The notes below the pieces were generated by a model, which saw nothing but the letters and a program-made list of their open reading frames with translations, was not told where the DNA came from and did not search any database. Position numbers and translations under genes: made by a program. From Phaeodactylum tricornutum CCAP 1055/1 (taxonomy: Eukaryota > Bacillariophyta > Bacillariophyceae > Surirellales > Neidiaceae): a stretch of 64,000 bases of DNA. The DNA is taken from the NCBI RefSeq assembly GCF_000150955.2, contig NC_011672.1, forward strand, positions 496,001 to 560,000, read 5' to 3'. Positions 51,955 to 61,240 of this stretch are shown here, piece by piece (positions within the stretch are counted from its first letter, which is position 1; each line of letters begins with the position of its first letter).

Positions 51955-53331
51955 ATGTCCGTCGTGCAGCCTACAAAACGAGCCAAAGCTGCCGTTGGCC
52001 TCATCCTTGTGCTTGTTATCGGAAGCGATGGCTTAGATCTGTCTTTAAGACCGCACTCGAAGCCTTCCAGCGTATCCTACCCTTGCCGCTTTGTCGTCGG
52101 TCCGACTCGCCTCGCGAAGCCCCATCGGCATCCGCGATTACCGATGAGAGGATATCGATATCCGACAGTGCGGGGGGCAGGCGACTCTCTTAGTAGTGAG
52201 CCTTCGCAGAATCGCCCTTCTTGGGCTTGGGTTTGGATGCCGACGTGGTTGTTTACCATGAATCCGCTAGCTCAGTTTTTGACTACCATGGGATTTTATT
52301 TACTGCATATTCTCGTTCTGTCGCAGCGGCAGCTGGTCTTTCCGATCCAGTTGATACCCAACGAGAAAGGTCAATTTGCTTCGATTGGTTATGACTCTAT
52401 TGCTGGGATTCTTGTCGCCGTGTGTTACACAATATTGCGGAAAGCATCTACGCAATCCTCATTGCAATCATCGTCGGAGGCCCCTTTTCCCGCACTCTTC
52501 AAGAGTCCGACGTCTGATGCTCCCTGGAAGCTGCCAAGCAACCACATAAGACACCGAGTCTCAAGCTTCCTGACAATCATTCTGCTAGTACAGGCCTACT
52601 TCTTTACGGGTCGCTTTAGTTTGTTTTGGGAAGATACACTGTACACAATGTCGGGACTCGGATGGCCCTTGACGGCTCCCATGCACCGCAGTCTTTGCGT
52701 ATTGTTCGGGCACTTGAGTTGGCTAATAACGGGAACCTTGCTTTTGCGATTTGTACCTCGACCACCGCGATTTTTTGGGCCCAAAGCCGTCTACAACACC
52801 GACGATGATGATGCGGTTTCAAGCAAGAGTCCAGCAAAACCGGCCTACCGGTGGTTTCGGTCCAGTATTCGCCGCAACTGGGTATGGTGGGTCGTAGGTG
52901 GCTACTTTGTCAGCAGTTGGCTTTTTAACATTACTGACGTCATTAATCAGTTTGTCTTGCCGACGGCTGTCTTGGAAGATGCGCAAGAATCGGTAGTATC
53001 CCAGTTGGTCAATCCAGAACACAACGATATCGCGGCTAGTGTCGCTGGGTACATAGCGCCATGCCTGACTGCCCCTTGGTGGGAAGAAGTTTTGTATCGT
53101 GGGTTTCTCCTTGCGGGACTGTCACAGCTACTGGGATATCCCTGGGCAGTCTTTGTACAGGGTCTTATCTTTTCGGCCCACCACATGTCTTTGACAGCCG
53201 CTCTGCCGCTAGCTGTCCTAGGATGGACCTGGGCGATTCTATACACCAAATGCCGCAATCTTTTTACAGTAATTTTTGTACACGCCCTCTGGAACTCACG
53301 GGTATTCCTGGGATCATGGCTCGGATTATAG
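51955..53331 (+). CDS. CPBP (CAAX/ABI) family intramembrane metalloprotease
   Basis: An intronless gene of 458 residues; ATG at 51955, as the frame upstream has only a GTG. The N-terminus is signal-like (KAAVGLILVLVIGSDG), followed by a basic, Ser/Pro-rich stretch suitable for plastid import. Six or more hydrophobic helices follow. The catalytic set of the CPBP family is complete near the C-terminus: WWEEVLYRGF (EExxxR), FSAHHMS (FxxxH-type His) and HALWN (HxxxN). Bacterial and plant members cleave or scaffold membrane proteins; eukaryotic Rce1 removes CAAX tails. The presequence and the family distribution suggest a plastid rather than Rce1 role, but this is inference. Confidence 0.87.
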   Translation: MSVVQPTKRAKAAVGLILVLVIGSDGLDLSLRPHSKPSSVSYPCRFVVGPTRLAKPHRHPRLPMRGYRYPTVRGAGDSLSSEPSQNRPSWAWVWMPTWLFTMNPLAQFLTTMGFYLLHILVLSQRQLVFPIQLIPNEKGQFASIGYDSIAGILVAVCYTILRKASTQSSLQSSSEAPFPALFKSPTSDAPWKLPSNHIRHRVSSFLTIILLVQAYFFTGRFSLFWEDTLYTMSGLGWPLTAPMHRSLCVLFGHLSWLITGTLLLRFVPRPPRFFGPKAVYNTDDDDAVSSKSPAKPAYRWFRSSIRRNWVWWVVGGYFVSSWLFNITDVINQFVLPTAVLEDAQESVVSQLVNPEHNDIAASVAGYIAPCLTAPWWEEVLYRGFLLAGLSQLLGYPWAVFVQGLIFSAHHMSLTAALPLAVLGWTWAILYTKCRNLFTVIFVHALWNSRVFLGSWLGL

Positions 53332-53825
53332 AGAGCCAAGAATTGCATGTGTTGGATGCAGGCTACGCCATTCGCTGATATACTCAACTCATATACCGTC
53401 CTGGCGAAGCAAGGTACCGCAAAGAAAACTTCGAATAAAGCTGATGGCTATCGCAATTATTTGAATGGATAGTACATCTTAAACGGACGATCGATACTTG
53501 AGTCGTCACAGCTGCAGAACCCGGGTCGACATAAATGGTAGCAAAATCCAAATCTGAGCTAAAATCGACCTTGTATATTGTCCGTGCTTACAGCAAAACT
53601 TCTTACCCGTCGCACTCCTGGCAATCAGATAAAGATTACATGGCAGTCTCGTCACCAAATGCTATCATGTATGCGGTAATGAGGGATTTAGTCTTTGAGT
53701 TTGTAATGTAGAATAGTATAGATTACTGTAGAATGCAAGCTCGAAACACATTCTGTTTAGATTAGCTCCTTGTTGAGCTCTAGTCGCTATAGTATGTTCA
53801 TGTGTGTTTATAAAAAAGGATTATA
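53332..53825. other. Convergent intergenic region
   Basis: 494 bp between convergent genes, expected to hold two 3' ends. AT-rich near 53700-53820. No gene-like frame. Confidence 0.4.
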
Positions 53826-54770
53826 CTACTTTTCAGAAAGCAGCATATCGTTCACCCATTTGTCGTGATCCAGAGAATCGTACAACCCATTCAGAGTCAA
53901 CCCACTGACATATTCTGCCAAACTATCTCCCGTTTTCACAACATACAAACTTTTCCTGACCTCCGGCTTGAGAAAGACCTTGATCACATTCACGAAAAAG
54001 TCGACCAAGGGAGGGGGGTTCACGATACAGTACAAGTCGCATCGGACTGGAAATCCATCATTGCCGGTTTCCGAGAGCCGCTTGAGGAGCTTTCGATCGA
54101 AAGTCCGAATAGTTCCCAAGTCCAAAACAAAAACTGCTCCCAGCCGTTGCATATCAATGTTGTGCTCCAACGCCTTGGAAAGAACATACCACTGGCATCG
54201 AGCAATGCTGTCGATGTCGTAGTCGCTCCCAATCCGCGAAGGATCCATAAGCAACACCCGGCCGTGACCAGATACAGTTCGGGTATATCCGTGTGACAAG
54301 GACTTCAAATCGTCTTTCATGGCGCCGCTCAATGTGAGCGGGAGAAACGCCTTCTCGGGTCCAAACAATTCAACCCGATGCTCCCAGTAAGTCGCGTATC
54401 GCCTGGCCGCCAATTCTACGTTAAATTGTTCCGTACGTAAAAACATCAGCTTGAAGTCGTCGTGAAGCATTTCCGGACATGTCGTTTCGGCTTGGCGCAA
54501 ATACTTCTTGCGTTCTTCCGACAAAGCCTCTACTTCCTGTTCAAACTTGTAGAGACTCTTGGTGAGCAGCGCTCTTGGTTCTTCTTTCTGGATGCGACGT
54601 TGCGATGTATCACAATGTAGCTCGGCTTCAACTCGTGCTGCTGCTGTTGCGTCTTTCGTGACCCTCCGCTGGGCCTGACCCAACATCTGTTGACTCGAAA
54701 AGCACAAACTAGTATTCAAGACCAGTAGAGCGACCGCGGCGGCCGCTTTCAATTGACCAGTTCCAATCAT
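53826..54770 (-). CDS. CRAL-TRIO (Sec14-like) domain protein, secreted-type copy
   Basis: An intronless gene of 314 residues. A signal peptide (KAAAAVALLVLNTSLCFSS) is followed by a charged stretch, then a CRAL-TRIO N-terminal helix set (LMFLRTEQFNVELAARRYAT with WEHR) and the lipid-binding domain: GYTRTVSGHGRVLLMDPSRI, FVLDLGTIRTF, and the gate-helix region NPPPLVDFFVNVIKVFLKPE, ending with SLYVVKTGD. CRAL-TRIO proteins carry hydrophobic ligands such as phosphatidylinositol or tocopherol. The neighbouring gene at 55503-56312 is a paralogue in the same orientation but without a signal peptide. Entry into the secretory route is unusual for this fold. Confidence 0.83.
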   Translation of the reverse strand: MIGTGQLKAAAAVALLVLNTSLCFSSQQMLGQAQRRVTKDATAAARVEAELHCDTSQRRIQKEEPRALLTKSLYKFEQEVEALSEERKKYLRQAETTCPEMLHDDFKLMFLRTEQFNVELAARRYATYWEHRVELFGPEKAFLPLTLSGAMKDDLKSLSHGYTRTVSGHGRVLLMDPSRIGSDYDIDSIARCQWYVLSKALEHNIDMQRLGAVFVLDLGTIRTFDRKLLKRLSETGNDGFPVRCDLYCIVNPPPLVDFFVNVIKVFLKPEVRKSLYVVKTGDSLAEYVSGLTLNGLYDSLDHDKWVNDMLLSEK

Positions 54771-55502
54771 GCTTCTTTATGGTTGGCCTATTCGGACATC
54801 TGCGTATTGTGTTTTCTGGTCGCGATCGAAATCTCGACCCATTTCGGGAGGCTGGGGAAGACAAAAGGGGAGTAAATTCTAATTAGTTTCAACATTTTGT
54901 CACGTGTTATAGGATCATGAATTTCATTCACGACAGGCACAATATTATCATATCGAGCAAGATTCAACTTCGACAAGTATCGCCTATATATATTCATGGC
55001 CATCTGGATGGCCATAGGGCAATTTCAGAGAAACCAATAATTTGCGTCGAACGAGATAAGCTGACCTATTTATAGAGGTCTTGCTTTGTGTCATATGAGC
55101 ATCAGAAGTGAAGGCATGTGAAAGAACGTGGTCCGAACTCACGTGCGTTCCTTTTCATCTGTCTTATGATTTGATACTTTATCGTACTTTGTCCATAGGG
55201 ACCAGTACCAGGTTACAGTTTGGCATATTTGATTTCGTGCTGATTGTATGCAAGTCGCTATTCTCAATTGATAGGGAAACACTATCGTCCTAACACTTAA
55301 TTGCAATGAACCGCCAAACGTATGTCCCAAGTCTGCTCTTACTCGAGAGCCTGGCTATAGCTGATGGACAAACTTTTTACGTTCAAGTTGCGGAAGCGGG
55401 GGCTGGCTGGCTGGCTGACGGACAGTCAGTCAGTTCTGCTGGCCGTTTGGATAGTATCGAATACCATTACATACGAAAACAAACTTTGTACTGTAGTTCC
55501 AA
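54771..55502. other. Spacer between the CRAL-TRIO paralogues
   Basis: 732 bp between two same-strand paralogues. A short frame at 54788-55015 (minus) has no supporting features. Direct repeats GCTGGCTGGCTG and CAGTCAGTCAG near 55400-55440 are simple sequence. Confidence 0.4.
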
Positions 55503-56312
55503 TTAGCCTTCCTTTTCACGCATCGTTTCGATCCATTTGTCGTGATCTAAAGCTGTGTACAGCGTTTTCATATCCAGTCCTTCCACATGCTTGACAAGCT
55601 TTTGGTCACCTTTAATCACGTATAACCTCTGTCGCACTTTGGGCTTCATGAAAAGCTTGACGATTTTGACGAAAAAGTCGGTCAAAGGAGGGGGGTTGAT
55701 CATACAACAGAGAGAGACACGTAGAGGAAAGCTATCGTTGGTGGTCTCCGCCATACGTTTGATCAAAGGGCGGTCAACGTGCCGTATCGTATCCAGATCG
55801 AGAACGAAAATAGCTCCTTTCTTTTGCATTTCCGGTTCGCTCATAAGAGCTTTCGTCGAAACATACCATTGGCAACGAACGATGCTGTCAATATCACGAT
55901 CCACTAGCGTGCGTGACGGATCCATGAAAAGTATTCGCCCGTGATCCTGAACAGTGCGAGTGTAGCCGAGCGCTAACGTTTCCAAGTCGTCCTTCATGGC
56001 CCCGTCCAACGTCATCGGGAGGAATGCTTTCTCAGGTCCAAACAAGCCGACCCGGTGCTCCCAGTAACTTGCGTATCGCTTCGCGGCCAGCTGGACATTG
56101 AAAACGTCAGTACGCAGAAACATGAGCTTGAAATTCTGGTCCAGCAATTCGGAACAATTGGCTTGCGCCTGTCGCAAAAATTTTGTTTCTTGTTCTGTGA
56201 GCAGTGCTACTTCCTTGTCAAACTCCACTAGGCGCGCGGCGAGGAACGCTTCAGTCTCGTCGGGGTGAGTTTGCTCCCTGTCGTCGATTGCATTGGCCTC
56301 TTGTGGCGCCAT
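55503..56312 (-). CDS. CRAL-TRIO (Sec14-like) domain protein, cytosolic-type copy
   Basis: An intronless gene of 269 residues with ATG at 56312. It starts with a short acidic region (NAIDDREQTHPDETEAFLAA) and lacks the signal peptide of its neighbour. The rest aligns closely with the paralogue: LMFLRTDVFNVQLAAKRYAS with WEHR, LFGPEKAFLPMTL, GYTRTVQDHGRILFMDPSRT, FVLDLDTIRHVDRPL, NPPPLTDFFVKIVKLFMKPK and a LDHDKWIETM end. A lipid-transfer or lipid-sensing role in the cytosol is likely from the fold. The pair makes a natural case of one duplicate changing compartment by gain or loss of a signal peptide. Confidence 0.83.
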   Translation of the reverse strand: MAPQEANAIDDREQTHPDETEAFLAARLVEFDKEVALLTEQETKFLRQAQANCSELLDQNFKLMFLRTDVFNVQLAAKRYASYWEHRVGLFGPEKAFLPMTLDGAMKDDLETLALGYTRTVQDHGRILFMDPSRTLVDRDIDSIVRCQWYVSTKALMSEPEMQKKGAIFVLDLDTIRHVDRPLIKRMAETTNDSFPLRVSLCCMINPPPLTDFFVKIVKLFMKPKVRQRLYVIKGDQKLVKHVEGLDMKTLYTALDHDKWIETMREKEG

Positions 56313-56967
56313 GCTTCTGGTTGAACAGTACGGTATATGCTAGATCTTGGCGGAAGACAGTTAATAGTTCCTAATAAGAAAAACGACTGCGTGATATGGT
56401 CAGGATGGCCAAATCTCGAGAAACGCCATTCGAAAAGTGACGTAGGCAAGGCATGATTAGATCAGAATTTGTATGCAAAAGAATTATCGAAATCAACGAA
56501 TTAGCTTTGAAATGGCCACAATGAATATGAAGAATCGAATCGTGCTTGAAGAGCATTTGTGTGGATCGTTTACACTTTCGTTATCAAAATGCTTCGCTAA
56601 CAATTAGTGATGGTGAGCCCGAGAAAGGCCCGCAGCTCACTGTCACATTAATTGGAATGTTATATCATAGCTGATGGCCTTCATAGACTGATGTGACTAG
56701 CAGCTTACGAGCCGTGTGATGTTATCTGACATATGGACAGACGTTCGGAACTGTCCCTGTCGACCCCAAACGAGTAAACCCCTTGACCTGACTGTGAAGG
56801 AGGGGACGCTCACTTTTCGTTGTCAACGGAGCCATGCGGCGCTATTAGTCGAAGCACGTACATGTGGACACATCTTATCTTCGTGCATTCCTTCGAAGGA
56901 TACTAGGTTATTTTATCTTGCGCATTTACCACATTCATCTAGAATTTCCAAAGCCGCACAGTCAGCA
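56313..56967. other. Divergent intergenic region, CRAL-TRIO / SRP19
   Basis: 655 bp containing both promoters. The frame upstream of SRP19 is open back to 56716 but reads as non-conserved leader. A TGACTGTGAA motif lies near 56790, about 180 bp before the SRP19 ATG. Confidence 0.45.
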
Positions 56968-57600
56968 ATGGGAAAGAAGAAAGGAGGCGGCGTACGCATT
57001 AAGCAGATGGGGCCGAAGCAGTCGCCGCCAAATTTAAATCCCATGGAAGCTCTGCAGATTCCGCAGGAGGAAATGGTGCAGCTGCCCTTGTCTCCGGACC
57101 GATCCTATCAAGTATTCTGGCCAATTCAAGAGTCATTTACGATGAAAACGGAAGGATTTCAAGTAATTTATCCTTCGTACGTGGATTCAAACAAATCGGT
57201 GAAAGAGGGGCGGCGAGTGTCGCTAAAAAATTCAATCCCGTGTCCAACAGTGATGGATCTGTCTGAAGCTCTACAATCGATGCAAGTACGACATGTGATT
57301 CAACCGTACAAGGGATACAGTCGTGACATTTCCTGTCAATGGGAGAACCCTGGACGAATAATGGTCGATGTCACGAATCATCGTAAGTTGGAACTTTTGG
57401 TAGAAATGGCGACACGGATGGATGCTTTACCCAGTCGCGAAACTCGGCTGGTTCAGGAAGCCATGCAAAAGGCAGAAGAGGAGAAGGCGGCTGACGAAAG
57501 GTCGGCGATCGCCGCCGCGGCAGCAAAGTCTTGTGCTCCGAAACGAATCACGTCGTCGACGGCCAACAACAAAAAGAAAGGGAAAAAAGGGAAAAAATAA
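56968..57600 (+). CDS. SRP19: Signal recognition particle 19 kDa protein (SRP19)
   Basis: An intronless gene of 210 residues from the Met at 56968 (MGKKKGGGVRIKQMGPKQ); the frame is open 84 codons further upstream, but that part is not family-like. The SRP19 fold is clear: YPSYVDSNKSVKEGRRV (IYPxYxDxxKTxxxGRRI), then the family's C-P-x-V/I motif with IPCPTVMDLSEALQSM, and YSRDISCQWENPGRIMVDV, matching YPRDW...GRVRV-type sequences. The C-terminus is Lys-rich (NNKKKGKKGKK), as in other SRP19 proteins. SRP19 binds the tips of SRP RNA helices 6 and 8 and lets SRP54 assemble, for co-translational ER targeting. The N-terminal 60 residues extend beyond the usual length. Confidence 0.9.
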   Translation: MGKKKGGGVRIKQMGPKQSPPNLNPMEALQIPQEEMVQLPLSPDRSYQVFWPIQESFTMKTEGFQVIYPSYVDSNKSVKEGRRVSLKNSIPCPTVMDLSEALQSMQVRHVIQPYKGYSRDISCQWENPGRIMVDVTNHRKLELLVEMATRMDALPSRETRLVQEAMQKAEEEKAADERSAIAAAAAKSCAPKRITSSTANNKKKGKKGKK

Positions 57601-58152
57601 AAGGCAACAATCATCTCTTTTACAGTCTGCAATGCGCTACATGTGACTAACCAGAAGCATTGTTGTAAACCTCTTTGTTATTCGGGTGATGATACTACCA
57701 AACAGAGTACGTAAACATGTTTTATTTTCTTGGTTCGTTTTTTCCGTAGCGTTTGAGTTAGATTATCTGTAAAACCTGGTTTTCGAAAGAACATTCATGG
57801 TCGTACCTTTTCTGTTCGAGAACATATGACCTACTAGCTAGACGACTCGTGTCGAAGGCAACGTACATTCTTTTGAGCTCTTCGCACAAGAGCAAAAGAG
57901 AAGAAGCTTCTGCCGAGAGTCGAACTCGGGACCTCTTCATTACTAATGAAGTGCTCTAACCAACTGAGCTACAGAAGCTTTCGGCCCGTGCTAAAGATAA
58001 CGTAGAATTTAGTATTAACATTGAAGCGTTTCCAAATAATGTACTGACAATGGCAGTCAATTAAATTTGCACGTTGACAGTGAGATGCCTATGAGCGCTT
58101 CCAAATGACGATAAAGATCTGTCTAATCATCGTCAACAGATTGGCCCCAACC
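57601..58152. other. Intergenic region with tRNA-Thr
   Basis: 552 bp between SRP19 and the 58153 gene. It contains the tRNA-Thr gene on the minus strand (57906-57978). The rest shows no gene-like frame. Confidence 0.5.
57906..57978 (-). tRNA. tRNA-Thr: tRNA-Thr (anticodon AGU)
   Basis: The minus strand folds as a full 73-nt cloverleaf: acceptor arms GCTTCTG/CAGAAGC pair perfectly, D arm GCTC...GAGC, anticodon arm CTTCA-TTAGTAA-TGAAG with anticodon AGT, variable loop AGGTC, and T arm CCGAG-TTCGACT-CTCGG. There is no intron and no encoded CCA. The A box (TAGCTCAGTTGG) and B box (GTTCGACTC) form the internal Pol III promoter, and a T-run (CTCTTTTGC on the sense strand) lies about 10 nt downstream as terminator. 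A34 would normally be edited to inosine to read ACU, ACC and ACA. Confidence 0.97.
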
Positions 58153-59025
58153 ATGCCGCCAGCATTATATTCGATAGCTGTCCTTCTGGCCATATCACTT
58201 CTTCGTGCAAGCACGTCTACAGGATCTCCCGCGACAGCATGTCTTTCCGCGAATAGGTCGCTCGTGAACTCGATGCGGATAGCGACTCTCGTTAGCTTAT
58301 ACGGTGGCTATCAGGATTACGACGAGGAACATGATGATAACTCCGATGAACAAGATTCAAGAGGGATCTCAAAATCAACTTCGTCCACGCTCTCATATTT
58401 CGCAAAAAAATCTCTCTCATTGACGACCAAAGCCGTTACTGCGTCCGCACAGCAGTCTGGAAAGGCTGCCTACTGGGCTATACGTCCCAAGCAAGTTGAT
58501 CTGAACGAGCTACTGGGTCTGTGGCGCCTCGATCAACAGGTTATCTTATATCCGAACGATGGACCCTTAGAGTCCAGCACCAATCTGGAACTAACTCCCA
58601 AAGCTGTTGTTGTAACACTTGATGGGAAACCCGTCCCGTTCAGCCTTACCTTTACACCGGCACGATTCCCCAAGTCAGCTAAGGTAGAATTTACGGCTCG
58701 TACGTTTATTCCGATTGAAGACGAACAGCCTCCGCTTTTTTTCTACAAAGGATACGTGCACCGTAAATTGGCAGATTTAAGTGTTATCAAGATCAAGGGC
58801 AAAATCTATAGAGTCGAAAGTACAGGGTGGAGGGGGCAGGGGATCAAGCACGTGATTGTCGGAACCTTTCTCGCCCGCAAGCGACTCAAGTTGGATTTTT
58901 TTGATGATGATTATGATGACGAAGAAGGAGAGGCGTATGACGAATGTAGCGATGGTGGCTACGATGGGGAGGTCGTTGAAGATGTAGAAGATATCGATAC
59001 CTTGGATGCCGAGAGAAGGGAATAA
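58153..59025 (+). CDS. Unknown secreted or organellar protein with acidic C-terminus
   Basis: An intronless gene of 290 residues; I choose the Met at 58153 (ACCATGCCG), before a signal peptide (LYSIAVLLAISLLRASTSTG); the frame opens at 58105. The signal is followed by a Ser/Thr-rich stretch and an acidic patch (DYDEEHDDNSDEQD), then a compact domain of about 140 residues with LNELLGLWRLDQQVILYPND, a beta-rich run (VVVTLDGKPVPFSLTF, KVEFTARTFIPIED), FFYKGYVHRKLAD and a GTFLARKRLKLDF end, and an Asp/Glu tail. No family recognised; the domain looks like a small beta-barrel. Directly after the stop, the +1 frame encodes a further 34 protein-like residues, so the 3' end may be frameshifted. Confidence 0.7.
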   Translation: MPPALYSIAVLLAISLLRASTSTGSPATACLSANRSLVNSMRIATLVSLYGGYQDYDEEHDDNSDEQDSRGISKSTSSTLSYFAKKSLSLTTKAVTASAQQSGKAAYWAIRPKQVDLNELLGLWRLDQQVILYPNDGPLESSTNLELTPKAVVVTLDGKPVPFSLTFTPARFPKSAKVEFTARTFIPIEDEQPPLFFYKGYVHRKLADLSVIKIKGKIYRVESTGWRGQGIKHVIVGTFLARKRLKLDFFDDDYDDEEGEAYDECSDGGYDGEVVEDVEDIDTLDAERRE

Positions 59026-59278
59026 CGACGAGTACGATGATACGTCGACGAAGAAATCAAGCAAGAAGTTTTCTTTTTATCCAATTACTGCAAAAGAATT
59101 CGAAGAAGCTAAGTTGTCAGGGTAAAGCGTCGTAAAAAGAGCCAAGTTCTGTAAGTTTTTAATGTGACGTGGAAAATAGCAAGGCAGGCTGAAAGAGCCT
59201 TAATGTTCACACAACCTAGATGAAATGGGCACACAATCTGTTTCTACACTGTTGAACATTACGGGTCGAGTTTTATTT

Positions 59279-60340
59279 TTAAAACGAGGATCTTTTTTCT
59301 GTCTTGCCTTGCTTGTCTTTTCCTTTCGCTTTCTTTTTCTTCATTTCCCTCTTCTCGTTATTCTCGCTTTCGTATTCCTTCTTCCTAACCTTATTGTTAA
59401 TTACAGTTGGTCCAACCCAATCGTCTCGTGATTGCGTTTGTGACAGTCTGTAAGTCGGTACGTCTTTAGTTTTGATTAGCATACCATCATGAACAATGAC
59501 GCTCGTCCTCGAAGAAAAGTGTGGGAGCTTGCTGGAATGCGCATCATTGAAAACGATTGCAGTCATATCGGCTTTCCAATTCAAACGTTCCTCATTCTCC
59601 AACTTGTCAAGTATAGATTGATGGGAGGTCTCTTGGCTACTTTTGTCCGGCGTTTGCTCCCTCACCTGAGTTGTTGGCGATGTCATTTCATCAAGGAACC
59701 TTGCTTGCTCGATAATCTTCTCATCCTCGGCAACGAAGAAAAGGCCATCTGAATCTCCCAATTGATCCTTTTTGTAGTGACGCTCAGTTGAGAATGGGTT
59801 ACTATTGGTTAGCCCCCCATGCTTGATCGACGATTTGCATTGTTTCGAAAATGTCTCAGTATTTTCACCTATGTGAGATACCTTCGCTTCTTCTTTCACG
59901 ATTTTCCCCCCCTTCACCACCAATCTTGATGTCGAATTTTTAAAGCTCTTCCCAATCTTTACTGCTTTCGATTTTTCAGGACTCGTAATGCCAGGCGTGA
60001 TCTTCGATCCAAAAAATTTTACCTGTCGTCGAGGTTTGAAGTCCATCGATTTTGCTTCAAAGAACAACTCCCTGTCGACGCCAGTTGCATCATGCGCCCA
60101 TTCTCGGATTTCTCTTTGCGGGAGAATTTTTTGGTTCTCTGATGCAACATTGGAGATGTAGAGTTTTTTTCGGATTTGTCCGCGCTCATCCCCGTCGTGA
60201 GGGATGTGATGAGAATATGAGACCCGATCAAATTTGATTTTGAGATAGGGAGAATCTTCATCTTGCTGAACTTTCTCTAGATTCTTCCTGTCGTGGCTTT
60301 CTCGGATGCTTCCGAAAATATCTGCAATCTGCGTGTCCAT
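59279..60340 (-). CDS. Unknown basic, probably nuclear protein
   Basis: An intronless gene of 353 residues with ATG at 60340 (MDTQIADIFGSIRESHDRKN). The sequence is hydrophilic, rich in Lys, Ser, Glu and Asp, without signal peptide or membrane segment. It ends in a dense Lys/Glu cluster (EMKKKKAKGKDKQGKTEKRS), which could be a nuclear or nucleolar localisation signal. The middle contains scattered hydrophobic strands (RQVKFFGSKITPGITS, TSRLVVKGGKIVKEE) but no domain I recognise. A role in ribosome biogenesis would fit the composition but is a guess. It lies convergent to the preceding gene, and the codon pattern is like its neighbours. Confidence 0.65.
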   Translation of the reverse strand: MDTQIADIFGSIRESHDRKNLEKVQQDEDSPYLKIKFDRVSYSHHIPHDGDERGQIRKKLYISNVASENQKILPQREIREWAHDATGVDRELFFEAKSMDFKPRRQVKFFGSKITPGITSPEKSKAVKIGKSFKNSTSRLVVKGGKIVKEEAKVSHIGENTETFSKQCKSSIKHGGLTNSNPFSTERHYKKDQLGDSDGLFFVAEDEKIIEQARFLDEMTSPTTQVREQTPDKSSQETSHQSILDKLENEERLNWKADMTAIVFNDAHSSKLPHFSSRTSVIVHDGMLIKTKDVPTYRLSQTQSRDDWVGPTVINNKVRKKEYESENNEKREMKKKKAKGKDKQGKTEKRSSF

Positions 60341-61240
60341 TGAGGCTCGCTTTTTGCTAGAGAGAGTTTCGTACTGTTCCGTCTGCTAAAGTTCAGCTAA
60401 TTCTTCGTGGCGGGCCGTTTCATCGAAATGTGTCTCATCTTCGTATCTAATTCAACTTTTAAAGTTCTTATCCACGAGGCCCTTGAGCAAATGAAGTAGT
60501 AGAGCTTTAGTTTGTGGCAAGAAAACACGTTCAACTTCTTTCCAGTATTAAACTTATAACCTTCCAACCTCTTTGGGACAACCACAAAAAATCCCGTCTA
60601 TAAGTTCTGATGGTCGACCTCAAGGTTTGACGGCCTTCACTTTACAGAAAGATCGGTTCAAATAGTTGCGGTTCCCTTTTCACGTGTCTAAGAAAAGGCA
60701 TTGAAAAGTCATCAATGACCTTTGAAAGGTCATTGGTGGTACTCCTTGGATAAAATTAGGTTGCTTCGATGCCAATTGATAAAATATGTCCATCGTTTTG
60801 TAATTTTGATTGGATTTCTGTGTCGTAGAAGGCCTTTGACAGAGATTGGCAGATTCACAGATTTTTTGCATTCCCAAGGAAGTACAAGATGTGACTTGAC
60901 ATGAATATAATGGTCATTATTAAGTGCCTATCAAACATATGTCCACAAACACGTTGGGAACCACGCCTCCAGGAACTAAAACGACCCGCAAAGCTGAATC
61001 GCTTTGGGAAATAGCGGGTCATCGTCAACTGAGAGGCCGATACATTTGGCTGTGAAGTTCTTTCAAACAAGTTGTTGACGACGATTTGGATCCTGTTGTT
61101 TGGGAAGGCAACCTCGGAGCCACTTCAGAGAACATCTTGAAGAAGTTTTACGCTCGTATACAGCAATCATGAGCTGGTTTGGGTTTGGAAGCGAAAAAAA
61201 AAACACGGAAGACGATGAGTCCAAGCAACAGGCATCCTTG
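60341..61240. other. Divergent intergenic region with a 23-bp palindrome
   Basis: 900 bp between the 59279 gene and the WW-repeat gene. Contains a near-perfect 23-bp palindrome at 60713-60735, a probable alternative start ATG at 61170, and an A9 run at 61195-61203. No other gene is supported. Confidence 0.5.
60713..60735. repeat. 23-bp inverted repeat with 11-bp perfect arms
   Basis: CAATGACCTTT, one G, AAAGGTCATTG. The centre AAAGGTCA is a hexamer-type half site (AGGTCA) facing its mirror image. An 11-bp perfect arm pair is not expected by chance in 64 kb. It could be a hairpin or a dimer binding site for the divergent promoters. Confidence 0.75.
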
